A stretch of 64,000 nt of DNA from JAICKM01 sp038228295. Lineage in GTDB: Bacteria; Chloroflexota; Chloroflexia; QHBQ01; JAICKM01. The notes under the pieces were generated by a model. The model was given only the letters and a program-made list of their open reading frames with translations. It ran no database searches and had not been told where the DNA came from. Made by a program: the position numbers and the translations under genes. Numbering within the stretch: position 1 is the first letter of the stretch; every line of letters starts with the position of its first letter. Positions 16,307 through 25,362 of this stretch are shown here, in pieces. Location of the stretch: assembly GCA_038228295.1 (NCBI GenBank), contig JBBRPH010000005.1:62001-126000 (forward strand), given 5' to 3'.

Positions 16307-17470
16307 TCAACGCTTGCGGTGGGCCGATGTGGGGTGGAAATATCCCCCTAACAGATTATAAATTTCGGCATTCTGTGTGTCGGGATCGGTAATACGAAAC
16401 ACATCTGTTTTTAGCGCATAGACTTCCCGCAAGCCCTTGCCCATCTGCCGTTCCCAGGTTGCGGCCCAGGCCGCCAAGCCCGCACGCGAGTAGTCGCCGC
16501 TTGCCCAGAGCGCGGCGAGGCTCTCCCCGGCAATGCGGCCCGACTGCAAGGCGGTGTGAATGCCGCCACCGGTCAACGAGTTAACGTGCCGGGCCGCATC
16601 GCCGATAAAAATCACTCCATCGGCGTAAGGTGTGGGCAGCGGGCGGGCGAGTGGCACTGTGCCAATCGACACTTCGATGGTCCGCGCTTGCTTAAAGCGA
16701 TCCTTCATAAATGAGGATTCGATAAAGCGGTCCAGGTGGCGGCCCGCCGGTTGGCGCGTCATAGTACGGATCACGCCCAGGCCGACTTTAGCGCGGCCCG
16801 GCGCGGTCGGAAACACCCACACATAGCCGCCCGGCGCGTGGTCCTGGCCGACCACAATTTCCAGCAGGTGGTCGGTCGCCACGTTGATCATTTCATACTG
16901 GATGCACGAAGCGGCTTCATGTAGGGGCAACGTCGAGTTGACGCGCAACCACTTGGCGAGGCGCGACCCCACGCCGTCGGCAGCGATCAGGATCTTAGCC
17001 GTGATCTCCAGCGGCACGCCGTGGTGTCGCACGCCCAAGCGCCAGCCGGCCGCAGGGTCGGCGGGGTCTATCCGCTGGGCGGCTTCCAGTTCGGTGCGGA
17101 GCGCGACTTCAGCGCCCGCCGCCGCCGCCAGTCCGGCCACATAGGTGTCGAGCCGCCGCCGATCCACCACATAGCCGATGCGGTCACGCCCGGCAATCTC
17201 ACGGTAGTCAATACGCCACGGCGTGCCGCCGTTGGCATAGGTAATGAAGCCGGCGACGGTGGTGATCACAAACTCATCCTGGGGTTGGATGCCGGCTTCG
17301 GCTAAACCGCGTTCGCTCACCGCGCCTGAACACTCGGTCGGCACCCCCAGTTCGGCCTTCTTGTCAATCACCAAGACGTGCCGCCCCGCCGCCGCCGCAT
17401 AACGGGCGCAATTCGCCCCGGCCGGCCCGGCCCCTACCACGACTAAATCATACGCCTTGTCCCGCAACAT
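16307..17470 (-). CDS. Geranylgeranyl reductase family FAD-dependent oxidoreductase
   Basis: 387 aa. The N-terminal Rossmann motif VVVGAGPAGANCARY binds FAD, VPTECSGAVSE matches the family's cysteine-bearing segment near the flavin, and the second dinucleotide motif is GVIFIGDAARHVNSLTGGGI. The family saturates double bonds of geranylgeranyl chains on lipids, chlorophylls or quinones. No bacteriochlorophyll genes are nearby, so menaquinone or lipid isoprenoid chains are equally possible substrates. It leads the operon with ferredoxin and PAP2 phosphatase. A promoter of good quality lies at 17619-17648, giving a leader of about 140 nt. Confidence 0.88.
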   Translation of the reverse strand: MLRDKAYDLVVVGAGPAGANCARYAAAAGRHVLVIDKKAELGVPTECSGAVSERGLAEAGIQPQDEFVITTVAGFITYANGGTPWRIDYREIAGRDRIGYVVDRRRLDTYVAGLAAAAGAEVALRTELEAAQRIDPADPAAGWRLGVRHHGVPLEITAKILIAADGVGSRLAKWLRVNSTLPLHEAASCIQYEMINVATDHLLEIVVGQDHAPGGYVWVFPTAPGRAKVGLGVIRTMTRQPAGRHLDRFIESSFMKDRFKQARTIEVSIGTVPLARPLPTPYADGVIFIGDAARHVNSLTGGGIHTALQSGRIAGESLAALWASGDYSRAGLAAWAATWERQMGKGLREVYALKTDVFRITDPDTQNAEIYNLLGGYFHPTSAHRKR

Positions 17471-17618
17471 TCGCCAACCCCGGCTTCCAGTGTGAAGTGG
17501 AAAATAGCCCGTGCGAACCGGTAGGTGCTACCCTGGTGTGCGCTTGAGCCGGCCTGACCCGGCACCTTGCCGCCGCAAGCAACACCGGCAAAATCCGCCG
17601 GCAATCCATACAGTACGG

Positions 17619-17648
17619 ATTATCGCACTCCGGTAGGAGGGCTGTCAA
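17619..17648 (-). promoter_or_regulatory. Promoter of geranylgeranyl reductase operon
   Basis: Minus-strand TTGACA (17648-17643), 18-nt spacer, GATAAT (17624-17619). This is the only near-consensus pair in the 263-bp gap between the divergent genes. The plus strand carries TACAAT at 17662-17667, a possible -10 for the opposite gene. Confidence 0.65.
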
Positions 17649-17733
17649 GGTAGGAATATAGTACAATAGGGCTATAGGGACCAGGACACGTAATGGTATA
17701 TCCCTCGATTGCACTTCAGGAAGGAACTCTCAC

Positions 17734-19599
17734 ATGAAACACTGGCTTTTACTTCCCGACGCACTGTTGCTGTTCACGTTGGGAATAATCAGCGGCTCGG
17801 CCCTAGCCGCCCCTCAGCCGGCAGCCGGGTTGCGCCTCTCCGCAGCCGGCCTACCCGCCGTAACAACCACCGATACAGCGACGGCTACTGTATCGGCAAC
17901 CAGTGGCACCGGCGGCACGAGCACCCCAACCCTGACAGAAACCCGTGTCGCCGGCACCACAGCAACTCCCACTGCCACCGGCAGCCCCCCGCCGGATTGC
18001 TCCCTCACCCACTGGCGGCAGGTGGCCGCGCCAACAGGCCAGGGCTTGGCGGGCGTGGCTGCGATAAGCGCCGGCGATGTTTGGACCGTGGGCGCCGACA
18101 TTTACCACTGGGACGGCAGCGGTTGGCAAGCAGTGCCCTATCCCAGCCAGACTCCGACATTTTTCACCAGCATCTCTGCATGAACCGCCAACGACATTTG
18201 GACGGTAGGCAATACGTACCAAACCCAGTACCAACACCCCGCAGCCGTGTTGCACTGGGATGGAGGCCGCTGGAATAGCGTTGCCTTCACCTATCCCGCT
18301 GCGCCTCCTGCTGCGCCGAATCTTGTGCCCTATCCCACCACGGCAGGTTTCTTTGCGGTAGCGGCAGTGGGAGCTGATACGGCCTATGTCGTCCACACCA
18401 CCAGCGACGGCGGATCGGGATCGACCACTTTCATGCGGTGTAACAGCCAATCCTGTATCGGGGATGGGGGAGTGTATGCCATCATCAGAGCGATAAGCGG
18501 CCGGTCAGCCGAAGATGTGTGGGCCGTCGGTGGCGGCAACACGAATGTGACCTCCACGTTCTATTCTTGGATCTCGCACCGCACGGCGGCGGGTTGGCAA
18601 ATGGTCCCCGTGCCCGACATCGGCGGTCTTTCCGGCGTGGTGGCAATTACGGCGACCGATGTGTGGGCCGTCAGCGAAGATCAACGCACCGGCGGCGGCA
18701 TCCTGCACTGGGACGGCACCACCTGGACTCAAGTACCCAGCCCCGCCGGTGCATACGCGGTGGCAGGTCGCGCCGGCAATGATGTATGGGCCGTGGGTCG
18801 CGTCATCCAGCACTGGGACGGTACGGCTTGGCGCGTCGTGTCTAGCTCCAGTGGCGGCCTGAATGGCGTATCACCGTCGGCCGCCGACGATGTGTGGGCG
18901 GTCGGTTCACTCTATAGCGCTGCCGACATCCAGCACTACTCTACCCTACCGACGTTCAGCGACGTGCCGACCGACTATGTTTTCGCGCCGGCCATCGAAC
19001 GGCTGATCTGCCGGGCGCTGATCAGCGGTTATACATGTGGTAGCCCCGAGCCGTGCGATGCCTATAATCGGCCCTATTACCGCCCCGGCACCGGGGTTAG
19101 CCGAGGCCAAGTGCTGAAGATTGTCACCGGCGCAGCAGGTTGGTCGCCTGTAATCCTCACCACCGCGACTTTTGCCGATGTGCCGGTCGGCAGCACCTTC
19201 GCTACCGCCATCGAGACCGGCGTAGCCCATGGTCTCATCAGTGGGTATACCTGCGGTAGCAGTAGTGCCGAGCCGTGCGACGTGCAACGTCGCCCCTACT
19301 TCCGCCCCAGCAGCCCAGTCAGCCGGGGGCAACTGGCGAAGATCATCACCATCGCGCGCAACTACCATCCGCCTTTTGGCACGCCGCCAACCTTTGCCGA
19401 TTTGCCGGCCACAACTACACTCTACAGCTACATCGAGGCTGTAGCTGCACAAAACATCGTCGGCGGCTACAATCGCGGCACTATTCCTACCGAACCGTGC
19501 GACGGCAACGGCCGCCCTTACTTTCGCCCATCCGCCGGAGCCACGCGCGGCCAACTCGCCAAGTTCATCAGCCTGGCCTATGGCGGCCCCGCGCAGTAA
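17734..19599 (+). pseudogene. SLH-domain surface protein gene interrupted by an in-frame TGA
   Basis: The frame from ATG 17734 stops at TGA 18181-18183, yet the same frame continues without another stop to 19599 and keeps the protein pattern: SISA, stop, TANDIWTVGNTY. Without the stop it would encode 621 aa. A signal peptide ends near SALAAPQP; a Thr-rich linker follows, then five to six repeats of DVWAVG...HWDG...W (a propeller-like pattern), and three SLH units (~407-470, 477-545, 550-619). Two SLH units hold a cysteine-pair insert, GYTCGS...EPCD..RPY, and the third keeps EPCD..RPY. SLH domains anchor proteins to the cell wall. TGA is an ordinary stop elsewhere in the window, so a nonsense mutation or sequencing error is most likely. 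Confidence 0.8.
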
Positions 19600-19627
19600 T
19601 GTGCTGTGCGGTGTAATCTACGCTAGG

Positions 19628-19742
19628 ACGGCCGGCAGGCGTGACTGCCGGCCGTTCACAACTCAGCGGATCGCCTACGTAGCGCTAGGGGTAAGGCCGT
19701 AATGACTTGCGGCCTTACTCCTTCTTTATGAACGGCCGGCAG
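19628..19742. repeat. Nested palindromes with mutually exclusive pairing
   Basis: ACGGCCGGCAG (19628-19638) pairs perfectly with 19645-19655 across a six-base loop. The same middle arm, extended to 13 bases (19645-19657), pairs perfectly with GAACGGCCGGCAG at 19730-19742, enclosing the second hairpin at 19691-19718. It lies between the SLH gene and the promoter of the next gene. Confidence 0.65.
19691..19727 (+). terminator. Intrinsic terminator after the SLH-protein gene
   Basis: GTAAGGCCG (19691-19699) pairs with CGGCCTTAC (19710-19718). A T-rich tail TCCTTCTTT follows. Confidence 0.6.
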
Positions 19743-19751
19743 TAACGCATC

Positions 19752-19780
19752 TTGACAGGGCTAAACCGGCTATGGTATAT
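19752..19780 (+). promoter_or_regulatory. Promoter of methyltransferase/DUF2079 operon
   Basis: A perfect TTGACA at 19752-19757 is followed after 17 nt by GTATAT (19775-19780). The inferred transcript starts near 19787. This rules out the in-frame ATG at 19772 as the start of the next gene. Confidence 0.65.
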
Positions 19781-19855
19781 GGTAGACGGAATGCCGTCCC
19801 GCCGGCCGCCGCTCCGCGAGGAGCCGATTTCGCGAAGCAGAGGATACTCACGCCC

Positions 19856-20647
19856 ATGATGCGGCACGATCTATACGAAGACTTGTACCGGAAAGAACAA
19901 GACTATTGGTGGCACGTCGGCAAGCGCGCTATCGTCTATAGCTTGCTGGACAAATATCTGCCCCCCGGCGACCCGGCACGACGGCGCGCGCTGGACCTGG
20001 GCTGCGGCACCGGCCAGAACCTGGAGGGGCTGGCCCGCTACGCCCGTCCAGTGGGTCACGATAGCTCGGCGGAGGCGCTAGCCTTTTGCCGGCGGCGCGG
20101 GCACACGCGCTTGGTGCAGGCCACGATCTTGCCGTTCGCGCCGAACAGCTTCGACATCGTGACCGCGCTGGATGTGATCGAGCATCTCGACGACGATCTG
20201 GCCGTGCTGCGCGATCTCTATCGTGTGGTCCGACCCGGCGGCCTGCTGGTCATCAGCGTGCCGGCCTATCAGGTGCTGTGGACTTACTGGGACCAGATTC
20301 TGGGCCACCGGCGACGCTACACCACGGCGCGTATGCGGCGTGTGGTGCGGCGGGCGGGCTGGCGGGTGCGGCGCGTCAGCTACAGCAACGCGGCGATCCT
20401 GCTGCCGACCGTCGGGATGCGGCTGGTCAAAAGCCTGCGCCACCGCAAAGCAAGCGTGGCGATGCCGGCCAGCGATAGCGCCGAACACATGGAAGCCGGC
20501 GGCCCCGGAACCGATTTTGTCCCCGTGCCGCGCTGGCTCAATCAGGCCATGATCGGTTATTATCGCGCCGAAAGCCGCCTTTTGCGCGAGGTAGATCTGC
20601 CGTTCGGCTTGTCGGTAGTCTGCGTAGCCCAGAAGCCACGCCGGTGA
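19856..20647 (+). CDS. Class I SAM-dependent methyltransferase
   Basis: 263 aa. Motif I is ALDLGCGTGQNLEG, followed by FDIVTALDVIEHLDDD and RPGGLLVISVPAY, a standard Methyltransf_11-type core. The C-terminal third is basic and may contact lipid or membrane. The ATG at 19856 is preceded by AGAGGA; an upstream ATG falls inside the promoter. The TGA stop overlaps the GTG of the DUF2079 gene as GTGA (20644-20647), so the two are translationally coupled. A role in methylating a surface glycan or its lipid carrier is inferred from the partner. The acceptor is unknown. Confidence 0.85.
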   Translation: MMRHDLYEDLYRKEQDYWWHVGKRAIVYSLLDKYLPPGDPARRRALDLGCGTGQNLEGLARYARPVGHDSSAEALAFCRRRGHTRLVQATILPFAPNSFDIVTALDVIEHLDDDLAVLRDLYRVVRPGGLLVISVPAYQVLWTYWDQILGHRRRYTTARMRRVVRRAGWRVRRVSYSNAAILLPTVGMRLVKSLRHRKASVAMPASDSAEHMEAGGPGTDFVPVPRWLNQAMIGYYRAESRLLREVDLPFGLSVVCVAQKPRR

Positions 20648-22308
20648 ACCGGGCGACAACTGCACGCGGCGTACCGGCCTCCGCACGGCGTGTATTGCCC
20701 GGCGGCGCGGTATTGCGCGGTGCAGCCTGGGTGGAGCGCAACGCGCCGCGTCTGTTGGCCGCGCTGATTACCCTCTACACACTAGGATTCAGCTTCGCCT
20801 GGATCTACAAATACGCCCATTTCGGTCAGGGCTATGACCAGGTTGATTTCGAGCAGGCGATCTGGAATACCGCGCAAGGCCGCCCGTTCGCCGATTCACG
20901 CTTCAGCTTCACCAACTCTATTTTCGGCATGGATTGGATGCCGTTGCTCGGCGTGTTCGCGCCAATCTACGCGCTGCTGCCGGGCGCGCCGATGCTGGCG
21001 GTGTTGCAAGTTGGCGGGACGGCGCTGGGCGCGGTGCCGATCTATCGGCTGGCGAAGGCCAAGCTGGGCACCGCACGGCACGGCCTGGTGTTTGGTGCGC
21101 TGTGGCTGATCTACCCCACTGTGCAGTACTCGGTCATGGACCCCTTCCAGATCCGCCTGTTTGCCGTCACCTTGCTGCTCTGGGCGCTCTATTTCTTCGA
21201 GACCGACCGCCTCGGCCCATTCTTGCTCTGCGCGGGCGTGGCGCTGCTGACGCGCAGCGATGTGGCATTAGTGGTGCTGATGTTTGGGGTCTATGCGGCC
21301 GTGGCGCGGCGGGGGCTGCGCTGGGCGCTGGCGCCGTTGCTGTTGGGCGGCGGCTATTTTTTGATCGTGATGACGCTGATCGTGCCGGCGTTTGTCCATC
21401 TGCCGGCGGTGCAATGCACAGGACCAGTGCCGGTGGATCAAATTGATCGCGCCTGGCCGGGGAGTTCCAACCCCAACCTGGGCTATTATCTCCATTGGGG
21501 CTGCACTCCAGCGATGATTGTCACGAACTTGGTTAAAGATCCGTTATACACGCTGCGCTATATGTTGGGCGACTGGCACAAGTGGGGCTATATAGCGGCC
21601 TTACTCGCACCCTTCGCCTTCTTGTCGCTGTTGGCGCCCGGTCGCCTGCTGTTAGCCGCGCCAATCCTGGGCATGAACCTGATTGCCTGGCGCGGGGCGC
21701 AAACCGATTGGCGCAACCATTATGCGCTGTTGATCACGGTGGGCGTGGTCGCGGCGGCCGTCGCGGGTTATGATCGGCTGGAAGCGCTGATCCTGCGTTG
21801 GCGTAGCCTCAGCCCCGACATCGAGGTGACACCTGCCGGGATGCAGCCGCGCCCAGAGCCGACAGCCGCCGATGTAGTCAGCGAAACCCGACGCATGGTA
21901 GCCTGGCGCGAGGGGCCGTTGCTAGTGCTGGCGGGGCTGGGGTTAGCGGTGAATGTGGGGTTACAACTCACGTCGGATCGGTTGGTGGTGAGTCGGGGCG
22001 AGAGTGCGGCGCGCGTGGCCGCCGCCGAACGGCTGATCGCCCTGGTGCCGCAGGATGCGGCGGTGGCCGCCTCCAGTTTTCTCGCGCCGCACCTGCTACC
22101 CCGGCGTGAGCTGTACAACTTTCCGCCCGCGCCCTACTCGCCCTATACGTTAGCCGACCCGACGCGCCCGGCTTATATCTTGCTTGATCCCCACGCGCAG
22201 GCGTTGGCTGACTCGGCAGGACAAGCCGCCCTACAGCAACTCGCCGGCAGTCCGACCTGGACCCTGATCCGCGAAGACCAGGGCTTTCAACTCTACCGGC
22301 GCAAATAA
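20644..22308 (+). CDS. DUF2079 polytopic membrane protein
   Basis: 554 aa, about 10-12 membrane helices. The segment FGQGYDQVDFEQAIWNTAQGRPF with its acidic residues, and the following NSIFGMDWMPLLGVFAPIYAL, match the DUF2079 family, which resembles GT-C glycosyltransferases in topology. The C-terminus is a soluble region containing RELYNFPPAPYSPYTLADPTRPAYILLD. The GTG start overlaps the methyltransferase stop. Sugar transfer from a polyprenyl carrier is a family-level guess and not shown here. Confidence 0.82.
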   Translation: MNRATTARGVPASARRVLPGGAVLRGAAWVERNAPRLLAALITLYTLGFSFAWIYKYAHFGQGYDQVDFEQAIWNTAQGRPFADSRFSFTNSIFGMDWMPLLGVFAPIYALLPGAPMLAVLQVGGTALGAVPIYRLAKAKLGTARHGLVFGALWLIYPTVQYSVMDPFQIRLFAVTLLLWALYFFETDRLGPFLLCAGVALLTRSDVALVVLMFGVYAAVARRGLRWALAPLLLGGGYFLIVMTLIVPAFVHLPAVQCTGPVPVDQIDRAWPGSSNPNLGYYLHWGCTPAMIVTNLVKDPLYTLRYMLGDWHKWGYIAALLAPFAFLSLLAPGRLLLAAPILGMNLIAWRGAQTDWRNHYALLITVGVVAAAVAGYDRLEALILRWRSLSPDIEVTPAGMQPRPEPTAADVVSETRRMVAWREGPLLVLAGLGLAVNVGLQLTSDRLVVSRGESAARVAAAERLIALVPQDAAVAASSFLAPHLLPRRELYNFPPAPYSPYTLADPTRPAYILLDPHAQALADSAGQAALQQLAGSPTWTLIREDQGFQLYRRK

Positions 22309-22418
22309 CAAGCTACAACCGCACCTTACTCTTGCTCCTAAAAAGCGGCGGGGAGCAGACTATTAGTTCCTTACCCTTCGGGAGCGAGGCAGTGGGTGCA
22401 GTTTGTGCAAGGAGACCT

Positions 22419-24347
22419 ATGCAACTGATCAACCGCTCTACAACAACCCAAGCCCCGCGCACGGCACGCCTGGCCGGTCTCGCCTTATTTATGCTTGCCG
22501 CTCTGACCGCAGGGAGCACCTTGATCCGATCCGCCGCCGCGCAAAGCACTGCCGGGGTTGTGACTTATGCCGGAGCCGACCACAATATCTGGCGTATTGG
22601 GGCCGACGGCGGCGACCGGCGCCAATTGACCCAAGATGGGATGTCGGATACCCCTGTCTGGGTGGCCGGTGGACGGCAGATTGCCTTCCAATCGATCCGC
22701 GCCGGACGTGTGATCACCGTAGCCGAGGGCACGCTGACGCTCAATCAGATTTACCTGATGGGATCGGACGGCAGCGCCGCCGCCCAACTCTCCGACGGCA
22801 GCAGCGACGATAAGTTCCCCGAAGCAACCGCCGACGGCAGCCGCATCGTCTTTGTGCGCAACCACAATTGGCGCGTACAAAACGGCAACCCGGTGCGCGA
22901 CACGGAGATCGGGAGTATGCGGCTCGACGGCAGCGATTATCGTGTATACGGCCGGCAGGTGACAGACGCACGGCTCCGCATTGATCGCTATCCGGCGCGT
23001 CTGTCGCCCGACGGCAGCAAGATCGTGCTGGTCCGCAAAGCACCGGGCAAGTCCGACACACTCCAAGTGCTGGATGTGGCAAACGGCGCGTTCATGACTC
23101 TAACACTGGATGCGGATCGCAGCGCCACCGACGGCACGGTGGAGTATCTGTGGCCGCGTTTCGATCCGCAGGGCCATATCGTGGTCTTGCGTCGCTCCTA
23201 CACCTACGGTCCGGTAGAAGTGGCGTTGATCAGCCTCGATGTGACGGGCCAAAATGCTCGGAACCTGATCAGCGCCATGCCTTTTGAGGCGCTGGCGAAC
23301 GGCTTTGACGTGAATTGGGCGGCGCGCACCGTGATCGGAGCACGGGCACCGCAACTGCCCGGTGGCCTCAACCCAGAGGAGATCTACCTTTACAACTTGG
23401 CCGACGGCTCCAGCAGCGCGCCGCTCGACAGTGGACACGCACCGAGCTTCATCCCTTTCGCGGCGGCACCGCTGCCGACCGTTGCGCCGTCGGCTACGGT
23501 GCCGCCTAGCGCGACCCGCGACCCCAATGCGCCGTCACCCACCGCCGCCCCGGTCAAACCCTTGATTGACACGCCTGACCCGCTGTTTTACAACGTGTGG
23601 GAGCGAGTGGACCGTCCGGTGAAAGAGAATGTCGCCGTGCGCTCATGGATCTGGGGGCCGCAGGGCCGCGCCGTCGCTCAGGAGCCGTATGGCGCAGGCA
23701 GCCGCCTGGTACAGTATTTTGATAAAGCACGCATGGAATTAAACCCCGCCGGCAGTAAACCCGCCTTTGTCACCAACGGATTGCTGGTGGTGGAGTTGAT
23801 GAGCGGGCGCGTGCAGACCGGGCCGACCCAATATGAGACGCGCAGCCCGGCGGTCGTGCCCATCGGCGGCGACGGCGCGAACAACCCGGCGCCGTCGTAT
23901 GCCACACTGGCGCGTATCTCCTCGTTGAGCGGCGAAAACCGCGCCGTCGCCGCGCCCAAGCAACTGGTGACGGCGAGCCTCAGTAATACCGGCGCGCGCG
24001 GCACCATCACCTTCCCGGCCACCGAAAGCCTGTCCTACTACGCACCCGAAACCGGCCACAATATCCCCGACGTGTTTTTCAACTTCTTGAACCAGACCGG
24101 CAAAGTCTATAGCGACGGCAGCTACCACGACGGCACTATCCTCGACTGGGTATTCACCGTGGGCTACCCGATCAGCGAGCCGGTATGGACACGCATGACT
24201 ATCGCCGGGCAACCGCGCAATGTGATGGTGCAAGCGTTCCAACGCCAGATCCTGACCTACATCCCCGATTACGGCCCGCCGTGGAATGTGCAATTCGGCA
24301 ATGTGGGAGTGGCCTATTACGGCTGGCGCTACGGGCACGCGCCGTGA
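22419..24347 (+). CDS. Secreted TolB/PD40-like beta-propeller protein with YPIS-type C-terminal domain
   Basis: 642 aa. AAGGAG lies four bases before the ATG at 22419, which gives a good signal peptide ending in SAAAQ. An in-frame start at 22332 is less likely. Residues ~40-330 contain PD40/TolB-like strands such as NIWRIGADGGDRRQLT and IYLMGSDGSAAAQL. A Pro/Thr/Ala linker follows at ~360-390. The C-terminal domain carries VQYFDKARMELNP and VGYPISEPVW...VQAFQRQILTY, a diverged version of the repeat found in two other secreted proteins of the window. It is probably exported and surface-bound; the ligand is unknown. Confidence 0.8.
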   Translation: MQLINRSTTTQAPRTARLAGLALFMLAALTAGSTLIRSAAAQSTAGVVTYAGADHNIWRIGADGGDRRQLTQDGMSDTPVWVAGGRQIAFQSIRAGRVITVAEGTLTLNQIYLMGSDGSAAAQLSDGSSDDKFPEATADGSRIVFVRNHNWRVQNGNPVRDTEIGSMRLDGSDYRVYGRQVTDARLRIDRYPARLSPDGSKIVLVRKAPGKSDTLQVLDVANGAFMTLTLDADRSATDGTVEYLWPRFDPQGHIVVLRRSYTYGPVEVALISLDVTGQNARNLISAMPFEALANGFDVNWAARTVIGARAPQLPGGLNPEEIYLYNLADGSSSAPLDSGHAPSFIPFAAAPLPTVAPSATVPPSATRDPNAPSPTAAPVKPLIDTPDPLFYNVWERVDRPVKENVAVRSWIWGPQGRAVAQEPYGAGSRLVQYFDKARMELNPAGSKPAFVTNGLLVVELMSGRVQTGPTQYETRSPAVVPIGGDGANNPAPSYATLARISSLSGENRAVAAPKQLVTASLSNTGARGTITFPATESLSYYAPETGHNIPDVFFNFLNQTGKVYSDGSYHDGTILDWVFTVGYPISEPVWTRMTIAGQPRNVMVQAFQRQILTYIPDYGPPWNVQFGNVGVAYYGWRYGHAP

Positions 24348-24350
24348 CGA

Positions 24351-24514
24351 GTGTTGAGTCTTGCGGGTTGGGGGTTGCCTGTTGCGTGATAGAGTGAGAA
24401 CTATGCGGCAGAATGCTGAAGCAACAGAGGGGTTACACGCTATGCCAGAGGTAGCAAGTACATTAAAGACGGCTGACACGCAACAGGCAACCCCCAACCC
24501 GCAAGACGCAACAC
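24351..24514. repeat. 38-bp inverted heptad-array element at a gene start
   Basis: Bases 24351-24388 and 24477-24514 are inverted copies with one mismatch; the central 31 bp match perfectly. Each arm is five 7-nt units: GTTGAGT, CTTGCGG, GTTGGGG, GTTGCCT, GTTGCGT on the left (24353-24387) and ACGCAAC, AGGCAAC, CCCCAAC, CCGCAAG, ACGCAAC on the right (24478-24512). The 88-bp centre holds the start codon and ribosome binding site of the methyltransferase gene, and the right arm is translated. Confidence 0.9.
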
Positions 24515-25362
24515 TGGAGGCCGAGATCGCCACCGCTATCGAACCCTGGCTGGCCCATATGCGCTGGCGCAAGGATTTTGCGGCATGGCGGCAGCGGCGC
24601 ATCCGGCAGGAGGACTACCAGGCCGCCACGGTGGCGGCGGTGCGGGCGGCGGCAGGGGGTAGCTTTGCCGGCAAGCGGTTGCTGGATCTAGGTAGCGGTA
24701 TGGGCGGGGCGGCAGTGGCGCTGGCGCGTGAGGGAGCTGATTTGATCGGCCTCGACTATAACCCAGCCTATTGCGCTATCGCCCGGTTGCGCGCACGGCG
24801 CTACGGGCTGATCCTGCCGCTGACGGTCGGCGCGGGCGAAGCCTTGCCCTTCCCGGCGCGCAGCTTCGATGTGCTGATCAATCTCGATGTACTGGAACAC
24901 GTCCGCGACCCGGCGCAAGTGCTGGGCGAAATCGGGCGAGTGTTGCGGCCCGGTGGAGCGTGCCTGACCAGCGCACCCAACCGCTTCGCCTTCCGCGATG
25001 CCCACTATCACCTACCCGGCATCAACTGGCTGCCCCGCCCCTGGGCCGAAGCGATCATCCGCCGCACCGGCCACGACAAGGAGCAAGGCAGCCTGTTAAC
25101 CGATCGCCAAGCGCTTTCCGCGCTCAACACCTACACCTGGGCCGGGTTCGCGGCGCTGGCCCGCCGCCACGGCCTGCGCGCGGTAGACCAGGTAGAGGAG
25201 CGCCTACGCGGCGGTGAGATCCGGCAACTGACCGGCATCCGGCGCCTGCTGCTCCAGGCTGTGCGCCGGGCCGGGTTGCTGGTGCCAATCTACCGCGCCT
25301 ACCGCTTCGGCTGGCAGGGCACGTTCCAGGCCCGGCTCGAAAAGCCGTCCCGCCGCCCATGA
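24442..25362 (+). CDS. Class I SAM-dependent methyltransferase
   Basis: 306 aa. The core has LLDLGSGMGGAAVALAREGADLIGLD (SAM loop), FDVLINLDVLEHVRDPAQ and RVLRPGGACLTSAPNR. The ATG at 24442 has AGAGGGG nine bases upstream; the in-frame ATG at 24403 has a poorer site. The first ~25 residues (MPEVASTLKTADTQQATPN...) are low-complexity and come partly from the right arm of an inverted repeat, so the true ancestral start was probably near residue 25. The stop overlaps the start of the glycosyltransferase gene as ATGA. This suggests the pair modifies one glycan. Confidence 0.85.
   Translation: MPEVASTLKTADTQQATPNPQDATLEAEIATAIEPWLAHMRWRKDFAAWRQRRIRQEDYQAATVAAVRAAAGGSFAGKRLLDLGSGMGGAAVALAREGADLIGLDYNPAYCAIARLRARRYGLILPLTVGAGEALPFPARSFDVLINLDVLEHVRDPAQVLGEIGRVLRPGGACLTSAPNRFAFRDAHYHLPGINWLPRPWAEAIIRRTGHDKEQGSLLTDRQALSALNTYTWAGFAALARRHGLRAVDQVEERLRGGEIRQLTGIRRLLLQAVRRAGLLVPIYRAYRFGWQGTFQARLEKPSRRP

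Noticed and set aside
16307..17470. Geranylgeranyl reductase as proof of phototrophy (BchP)
   Set aside because: No bacteriochlorophyll or reaction-centre gene is in the window and the family is broad.
17734..19599. TGA at 18181 read as selenocysteine or tryptophan
   Set aside because: The repeats have no Cys or Trp at that position, no SECIS-like hairpin is obvious, and TGA ends many other genes here.
24351..24514. Heptad arrays as a CRISPR or tRNA-like structure
   Set aside because: Units are 7-8 nt, degenerate and without spacers, and no cloverleaf can be formed.
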